Below are positions 58,784-64,000 of a DNA stretch of 64,000 nucleotides, piece after piece. The notes beneath the pieces are model-generated. The model ran no database searches, was not told where the DNA came from, and saw only the letters and a program-made list of their open reading frames with translations. The position numbers and the translations under genes are program-made. Source of the DNA: Acidobacteriota bacterium. Lineage in GTDB: Bacteria > Acidobacteriota > Thermoanaerobaculia > Multivoradales > JBCCEF01. The stretch's first letter is position 1. The number at the start of each line of letters is the position of its first letter. The DNA is taken from NCBI GenBank assembly GCA_039030395.1, contig JBCCEF010000004.1:124001-188000 (forward strand). Direction: 5' to 3'.

Positions 58784-61432
58784 ATGAACAGCCAGGACAT
58801 CCGTCAGAGCTTCCTTGACTATTTCGAGCGGCACGGCCACCGGCCGACGGCGAGCGCCCCCCTCGTACCCCACGGCGATGCCACCCTGTTGTTCGTCAAC
58901 GCCGGCATGGTGCCCTTCAAGGATTACTTCCTGGGCGCCGCCGCGCCGCCGGCGCCGCGCGCCGTATCGGTGCAAAAGTGTCTGCGGGTCTCCGGCAAGC
59001 ACAACGATCTGGAAAACGTCGGCCCGAGCCCGCGGCACCACACCTTTTTCGAGATGCTCGGCAATTTCTCCTTCGGCGGCTACTTCAAGGAAGAGGCTAT
59101 CCGCCGGGCCTGGGAACTGGTGACGGAAGTCTGGGAACTGCCCGCCGAACATCTGTTCGCCTCGGTGTTCCATGAAGACGACGAGGCCTTCGACCTGTGG
59201 AAGAAGCTTTCCACCCTGCCGGAAGGGCGCATCCAGCGCTGCGGTGCGAAGGACAACTTCTGGTCGATGGGCGAAACCGGTCCCTGCGGACCGTCGAGCG
59301 AGATCTTCGTCGACCTGACCCCGGACCTACCGCTGGTGGACTGGGAGGAGGGTGACGCTTCCGGTCGATACCTGGAGATCTGGAACCTCGTCTTCATGCA
59401 GTTCGATCGCGACGCCAGCGGTGCCTTGAACCCGTTGCCGAGCCCGTCGGTGGATACCGGCGCGGGGTTGGAGCGGGTGACCTCGGTGCTGGCCGGAGTC
59501 TCCTCCAACTACGACACGGACCTCTTCCAGCCGATCCTGCGGGCGGCGGCGACCCTCGCCGGCACCGAGTACCGGAGCGAGACGGAAGACGGCGTCTCCC
59601 TGCGGGTGATCGCCGACCATCTGCGGGCGGTCACCTTCCTGCTGGCCGACGGGGTGATCCCCTCCAACGAGGGCCGCGGCTATGTCCTTCGCCGGGTGTT
59701 GCGCCGGGCGCTCCGCCACGGCCTGCGGCTGGGCTTCGAAGAGCCCTTCCTGCATCGCCTGGTGCCGGTCCTGGGTGAGGTGATGGGCAAGGCCTATCCG
59801 GAACTGGGCGCCACTGAGGAGGCCTCCGTCGGCACCGTGCAGGCGGAGGAAGGCAAGTTTCTCTCCACCCTCGCCTCCGGCGCTCGCCAGGTGCAGGACG
59901 AGATCGAAACGGCCAAGCAGGAAGGCCGCAGTGAGCTCGCCGGTCCGCAGGTGTTCCGGCTCTACGACACCCACGGCCTGCCCATCGAGGTGCTCCGGGA
60001 GATCGCCGAAGAAGAGCGCATGGCCCTCGATGAAGCGGGCTTCGAAAACGAACTCCAGCAGCAGCGGGCGCGCTCCCGCCAGTCGAGTGGCGGCGGCCAG
60101 CAGCGCCTCGCCCGGCTGCGGCAGGTGCTGGCCGAAGGCGGCGAGGAAGAGGAGACCGAATTCATCGGCTACCGGCAGCTCGAGCTGGCCGGAGTGCCGG
60201 TAGAGAAGACGTTGGTGCTGGAGGGCGATGCGGTGAGCTTCGGCCCGATTGCCACCGGTCAGCGGGGCGTGCTGGTGGTGGACCGCACGCCGTTTTACGC
60301 CGAGTCCGGCGGCCAGGTGGGAGACCGGGGCCGCATCGCCTGGCCGGAGGGCTCGGCGAGCGTGACCGATACGCAAAAGGATCGCGACCGCATCCTCCAC
60401 TATGTTGAGGTGGAGGAAGGCACCCTCGAGCCGGGCGTGGCGGTGGATCTCCAGGTCTCGCCGGAACACCGATTGCCCACCCAGCGCAACCACACGGCGA
60501 CCCATCTGCTGCACGCCGCCCTGCGAGAGGAGCTGGGCGACGGCGTGCGCCAGGCGGGTTCTCTGGTGGCGCCGGATCGGCTGCGTTTCGACTTCACCCA
60601 CGGCCGGCCGCTTTCCGGCGAAGAGAAAGACCGCATCGCGGGGCGGGTCAACGACAAGATCCTCGAGGCACAAGAGGCGGTGATCGTCGGCAACCGCGAT
60701 TTCGATGAGGCGGTCGCCGCCGGCGCCATGGCGCTGTTTGGCGAGAAGTACGGCGACCGGGTGCGGACGGTGGAGATTCCGGGCTTCAGCCTGGAGCTCT
60801 GCGGCGGCTGCCACGTCGGCAACACCGGCGAGATCGGCCCCTTCGTGCTGACCAGCGAGCGCGGTACCGCCTCCGGCGTGCGGCGCATCGAGGCGGTCAC
60901 CGGCCGCGACGCCCTCGACCTGCTGCGCGGCCGCGATCGCCAGCTCGCCGCGGCGGAGGCGTTCCTCGGCGTTTCCGGCGAGCGGGTGGCGGACGAGATC
61001 GGCCAGCTCAAGGCCCGCCTCAAGGCGTCGGCGGACGAGATGGCGAAGCTCCGCATGGAGATGCTCGCCGGCCCGGCCGAGGACGACGGCGCCCGGGAGG
61101 TGGCCGGCCTCCAGGTGTTGACCAAGGAAGTGCCGCCGGCACCGGCGAACGAACTGCGCAACATGGCGGATACCCTGCGCGGCAAAATCGGCTCCGGGGT
61201 GGTCGTTCTCGGCACCCGCCAGGACGGCAAAGTGACCCTGATCGTCGCCGTCACCCCGGACTTGACGGATCGCGTAGCAGCCGGCGCCCTGGTGCGCCGT
61301 CTGGCCCCGATGGTCGGTGGCGGCGGAGGCGGCCGGCCGGACTTCGCTCAAGCCGGCGGCAAAGAACCGGAAAAGCTCGATGCGCTGCTGGCGGCGGCGC
61401 CCGACGCGGTGCGCGAAGAGCTCGGCGATTGA
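58784..61432 (+). CDS. alaS: alanyl-tRNA synthetase
   Basis: An 882-residue class II synthetase charging tRNA-Ala. The open frame reaches upstream through recX, but ATG 58784 starts the conserved N-terminus (NSQDIRQSFLDYFERHGH). Class II motif 2 region: KCLRVSGKHNDLENVGPSPR, HHTFFEMLGNFSFGGYFKEE. Motif 3 is near LRVIADHLRAVTFLLADGVI. The editing domain has both metal motifs (HTATHLLHAAL and LCGGCHVGNTGEIG, together HxxxH...CxxxH). The C-Ala domain ends with the Gly-rich loop GGGGGGRPDFAQAGG. Normal length; complete. Confidence 0.97.
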   Translation: MNSQDIRQSFLDYFERHGHRPTASAPLVPHGDATLLFVNAGMVPFKDYFLGAAAPPAPRAVSVQKCLRVSGKHNDLENVGPSPRHHTFFEMLGNFSFGGYFKEEAIRRAWELVTEVWELPAEHLFASVFHEDDEAFDLWKKLSTLPEGRIQRCGAKDNFWSMGETGPCGPSSEIFVDLTPDLPLVDWEEGDASGRYLEIWNLVFMQFDRDASGALNPLPSPSVDTGAGLERVTSVLAGVSSNYDTDLFQPILRAAATLAGTEYRSETEDGVSLRVIADHLRAVTFLLADGVIPSNEGRGYVLRRVLRRALRHGLRLGFEEPFLHRLVPVLGEVMGKAYPELGATEEASVGTVQAEEGKFLSTLASGARQVQDEIETAKQEGRSELAGPQVFRLYDTHGLPIEVLREIAEEERMALDEAGFENELQQQRARSRQSSGGGQQRLARLRQVLAEGGEEEETEFIGYRQLELAGVPVEKTLVLEGDAVSFGPIATGQRGVLVVDRTPFYAESGGQVGDRGRIAWPEGSASVTDTQKDRDRILHYVEVEEGTLEPGVAVDLQVSPEHRLPTQRNHTATHLLHAALREELGDGVRQAGSLVAPDRLRFDFTHGRPLSGEEKDRIAGRVNDKILEAQEAVIVGNRDFDEAVAAGAMALFGEKYGDRVRTVEIPGFSLELCGGCHVGNTGEIGPFVLTSERGTASGVRRIEAVTGRDALDLLRGRDRQLAAAEAFLGVSGERVADEIGQLKARLKASADEMAKLRMEMLAGPAEDDGAREVAGLQVLTKEVPPAPANELRNMADTLRGKIGSGVVVLGTRQDGKVTLIVAVTPDLTDRVAAGALVRRLAPMVGGGGGGRPDFAQAGGKEPEKLDALLAAAPDAVREELGD

Positions 61433-61457
61433 GCGTGAATCCCATCCACTGCTGATC

Positions 61458-61513
61458 TCTCCTTGTTAATCTAGGAGAAGGGCTGTATGCTTCTTCCTAG
61501 ATTAACAAGGAGA
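61458..61513. promoter_or_regulatory. 19-bp perfect inverted repeat spanning padR promoter and RBS
   Basis: Left arm 61458-61476 and right arm 61495-61513 are exact complements (TCTCCTTGTTAATCTAGGA). A plausible promoter uses TTGTTA inside the left arm (61463-61468), a 17-base spacer and TATGCT in the loop (61486-61491). The padR ribosome site AAGGAG (61507-61512) is inside the right arm. It serves as a PadR operator, an mRNA hairpin hiding the RBS, or both. Confidence 0.7.
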
Positions 61514-61517
61514 AGCT

Positions 61518-61859
61518 ATGGCCAAGTCCAATGATCTGCTGCAGGGCACCCTCGATCTCCTGATCTTGAAGACCGTTTCGCTACAGCCGATGCACGGCTA
61601 CGGCATTCTGCTGCGCTTGGAGCAGCTTTCCGGTGGTGCCTTGAATGTGCCGCAGGGCTCGCTTTATCCGGCCCTTTATCGCTTGGTTCACCGCGGTTGG
61701 CTGGACTCAGAGTTCGGGGTCAGCGAAAACAACCGTAGGGCCAAGTTCTACTCGTTGACGGCAGAGGGGCGCCGGCAGCTAGAAGTCGAGGAGCGCCAAT
61801 GGCAGCGCCTTTCTCAGGGCGTGACGATGGTGCTGAAAGCCTCCCGAGGGGTCGCGTGA
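61518..61859 (+). CDS. PadR-family transcriptional regulator
   Basis: A 113-residue winged-helix repressor of the short PadR class. It begins AKSNDLLQGTLDLLILKTVS and has MHGYGILLRLEQLS, VPQGSLYPALYRLVHRGWLD (recognition helix and wing) and AKFYSLTAEGRRQLEVEERQ. This form is typically paired with ADOP permeases in Acidobacteriota. The stop overlaps the GTG of the permease gene (GTGA). Autoregulation through the inverted repeat just upstream is likely. Confidence 0.92.
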   Translation: MAKSNDLLQGTLDLLILKTVSLQPMHGYGILLRLEQLSGGALNVPQGSLYPALYRLVHRGWLDSEFGVSENNRRAKFYSLTAEGRRQLEVEERQWQRLSQGVTMVLKASRGVA

Positions 61860-64000
61860 TCGGCCGTCTGCGACGTTTCTTCGCGCTGGCCCGGGAGCGT
61901 CGCCGCTTCGAGGCCGAAATGGCCGAGGAGATGGCCGATCACCTGGTTCGTCGGTCCGCCGACCTCGAGGCCGATGGATGGGCTCCTTCGGACGCCCGGC
62001 GTCGGGCGAGATTGGAATTCGGCAGCGTCGAGGGCTTCCAGGAAGCGTGCCGCGAGGCGGTTTGGCTTCACCTCCTGGACGAGCTTTGGCGCAACCTGCG
62101 GCACGGCGTCCGGGTGCTGTTTCGCAATCCTGTGCTGACCTCGACGGTGATCCTCACGCTGGGACTTGGAATCGGTGTCAACGTCAGTATCTTCAGCCTC
62201 CTCGACGCGGCCCTCCTGCGCCCGCTGCCGTACTCCGCTGCCGAGCGTCTGGTTGTGGTCGAGACCCATTTCGGTCAGGACGGCGTTTCGGCGTCGGGCA
62301 ATCTGTACCAGAACGGCCGGACGTGGGAGGCGCTCGCCGGCAGCGTCCAGCAACTCGACCTGGCGGTGTTTTCGGATGGGTCTTCCGGCGTCAACGCAGT
62401 GGTCGACGGCCGGGCCGAGTACCTGCAGCAGCAGCGCGTCGGCGCGGGATTCTTCCGGGTGTTGGGTGTCGACCCGTTGATCGGCCGGGAATTCACGGCC
62501 CGGGAGGATGTGCCGGGCGGTCCGCGGCTGGCGATTCTCAGTCACCGTCTCTGGCAGCATCTCTATCTCGGTCGCTCCGAGGTCCTCGGGCGCACGCTGC
62601 AGTTGCGCGGTGAACCCTACGAGATCGTCGGGGTGATGCCGGCCGACTTCCGCACCGGAGTCGATGCCGATCTCTGGACACCCCTGCGGCCGTCACTACG
62701 GGGAGAAGGCGAAGGGGCGAATTACATGATTCTCGGGCGCCTGCGCGGTGCGGCGACCCTCGACTCGGCCAGTGACGAAGTGCGGGCGATCGGAGCGCCC
62801 GCCCTGGAGGCTCTGCGGATTCCAGCGGGCCGGCAGGCTTGGCTCGGTCTGGAGTCCCTGCAGCGCGGCCTGGGTCGGGAGGCCGGGTCGCACCTGTTGC
62901 TCAGTTGGTTGGCGGCGTGGTTGCTGCTCGGGGTGTGCTCTTTCAATGTCACCGGTCTGGTGCTCGCCCTGGCGGCACGCCGTTCGGCCGAGATGGCGAC
63001 GCGCCGCGCTCTGGGGGGAGGCCGTGGTGCGATCGTTCGACAGATGCTCACCGAGAGTCTGGTGCTCTGTGCTCTCGGTGGTGGATTGGGGATCCTCCTG
63101 GCGGCCTTCGGGGTGCGCCTTGCGGGAGCGTTTCTGGCCTCTCTCCTGGAATTGTGGCAGCCGATCGCCCTCGACGCCCGTGCCCTCGCCGTTGCCCTTT
63201 TATTGACCCTTTTCGCGCTGTTGGTGACCGGGCTCTATCCGGCCTGGGTGAGCGCTCGTCGCCACGCCCGTCACGATGCGATCCGGGTGGCGCGGCGCAG
63301 CTTGTCGTCGCGGCGGGTGCTGGTGACGGCTCAACTCGCTTTGGTGGTGGCTTTGCTGGTGGGGGCTGGCCAACTCGTCAGGACCATTCTCCACCTTCAG
63401 GACCTGACTCCGGGATTCAACGCCGAGGGCCTGGTGGCGGCGACGGTCTCGCTGCAGGATGTTCGCTACCGGCAGCCGGACGCAGCGAATCGCCTGCTTC
63501 AGTCCGTCGCCGCTCGGCTGAACGACGATCCCGCCATCGCAGTCGCTTCGGCGGGCCTCAACCTGCCCTATGAACGTCCTCTCAACCTGTCCTTCGTGTG
63601 GGGTGCGGAAGAGGAGGGCAAGATCACCAATCTGAGCTATGTCACCCCGGGCTACTTCGAAGCCCTGCAGGTGCCGCTTCTCGACGGGCGATATCTCGAC
63701 ACCAGGGACGACGCACCGGGAGCCGCGACGGCGGTGGTCAATGCCGCCTTTGTGCACACCTATCTCGGCGACCGGGAGCCGTTGGGAACAAGCCTTCGGA
63801 TCGCCGGTGCCGAGCGGAGCATCGTCGGCGTGGTGAGCGACACTCGGCAAACCCCGGGCTGGGGTGAGAACGAGCCGCTGGGGCATCGAGCGGCGGTCTT
63901 CATCAGCCTGTCGCAGACCTCGGCTCCCTTCCTCGAACTGGTCCATGGCTGGTTCGAGCCGAGCTGGGTGGTGCGCCCGCGAGGTGGCGGCGTCAACGTC
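61856..64000 (+). CDS. ADOP-type ABC transporter permease, C-terminus cut by window edge
   Basis: 715 codons visible from GTG 61856. The N-terminal cytoplasmic prefix domain is that of the acidobacterial duplicated orphan permease family (RRFEAEMAEEMADHLVRRSA; ARRRARLEFGSVEGFQEACR). The first MacB/FtsX half follows: TM1 VLTSTVILTLGLGIGVNVSI, a periplasmic MacB-PCD domain (GAGFFRVLGVDPLIGREF), three TMs near residues 345-460 with RSAEMATRRALGGGRGAIVR, then a second half beginning RVLVTAQLALVVALLVGAG with its own periplasmic domain (VTPGYFEALQVPLLDGRYLD). The last TMs are outside the window. No ATPase gene is adjacent here. Confidence 0.92.
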   Translation, partial: MIGRLRRFFALARERRRFEAEMAEEMADHLVRRSADLEADGWAPSDARRRARLEFGSVEGFQEACREAVWLHLLDELWRNLRHGVRVLFRNPVLTSTVILTLGLGIGVNVSIFSLLDAALLRPLPYSAAERLVVVETHFGQDGVSASGNLYQNGRTWEALAGSVQQLDLAVFSDGSSGVNAVVDGRAEYLQQQRVGAGFFRVLGVDPLIGREFTAREDVPGGPRLAILSHRLWQHLYLGRSEVLGRTLQLRGEPYEIVGVMPADFRTGVDADLWTPLRPSLRGEGEGANYMILGRLRGAATLDSASDEVRAIGAPALEALRIPAGRQAWLGLESLQRGLGREAGSHLLLSWLAAWLLLGVCSFNVTGLVLALAARRSAEMATRRALGGGRGAIVRQMLTESLVLCALGGGLGILLAAFGVRLAGAFLASLLELWQPIALDARALAVALLLTLFALLVTGLYPAWVSARRHARHDAIRVARRSLSSRRVLVTAQLALVVALLVGAGQLVRTILHLQDLTPGFNAEGLVAATVSLQDVRYRQPDAANRLLQSVAARLNDDPAIAVASAGLNLPYERPLNLSFVWGAEEEGKITNLSYVTPGYFEALQVPLLDGRYLDTRDDAPGAATAVVNAAFVHTYLGDREPLGTSLRIAGAERSIVGVVSDTRQTPGWGENEPLGHRAAVFISLSQTSAPFLELVHGWFEPSWVVRPRGGGVNV

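Noticed and set aside
59327-61351. 674-codon minus-strand open frame opposite alaS
   Set aside because: Shadow of alaS; low-complexity His/Ala/Arg-rich translation.

Overview
The window reads as about 64 kb of chromosome from a high-GC, diderm, probably free-living bacterium. An Acidobacteriota (Thermoanaerobaculia-like) origin is my best guess. It rests on a PadR regulator coupled to an ADOP-type ABC permease, many secreted beta-repeat proteins, RND pumps with outer-membrane factors, and a CHAT-TPR protein beside an ECF-type sigma and putative anti-sigma pair. No rRNA, tRNA, CRISPR array or intact insertion sequence was found by eye.

Region 1 (1-11432) holds two divergent RND efflux sets. 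One adaptor-permease pair runs leftward off the window edge. A tetR-OMF-adaptor-permease operon runs rightward, with every junction a 4-base stop/start overlap, behind a good sigma70 promoter whose start overlaps a TetR-like operator. Region 2 (11433-17496) holds an operon encoding a redoxin/cytochrome c/copper-monooxygenase-like fusion, a 42-residue peptide and a second TetR, behind a promoter overlapped by two palindromes. Next comes a visibly lower-GC gene encoding a TIR-like domain fused to an EgtD-like methyltransferase (the best candidate for something new), then about 750 bases without a recognisable gene and a secreted coiled-coil protein. Region 3 (17537-25188) is a third RND cluster with two permeases flanking one adaptor.

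Region 4 (25420-38054) is rich in secreted proteins: a lipoprotein coupled to a beta-propeller/ASH/beta-barrel giant, an ECF-like sigma with a putative anti-sigma, two BTRD1-like repeat paralogues of identical length, a TPR-CHAT protease, an esterase-like hydrolase and a VapBC pair. Region 5 (38175-49178) holds three related seven-repeat propeller genes (two fused to M23 peptidase domains), a multicopper oxidase, a duplicated pair of unknown secreted proteins and a small DUF7450-like protein. Four genes of regions 4-5 share a strikingly constant upstream box, TGAGKCATTC-N13-CGTTC, which suggests a common regulon.

Region 6 (49384-61432) is core housekeeping: a DUF2520-type dehydrogenase-like gene, hrcA, grpE, dnaK, dnaJ, prmA, rsmE, pilT, recX and alaS. 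The window ends with padR and an incomplete ADOP permease, preceded by a 19-base perfect inverted repeat that spans the padR promoter and ribosome binding site.
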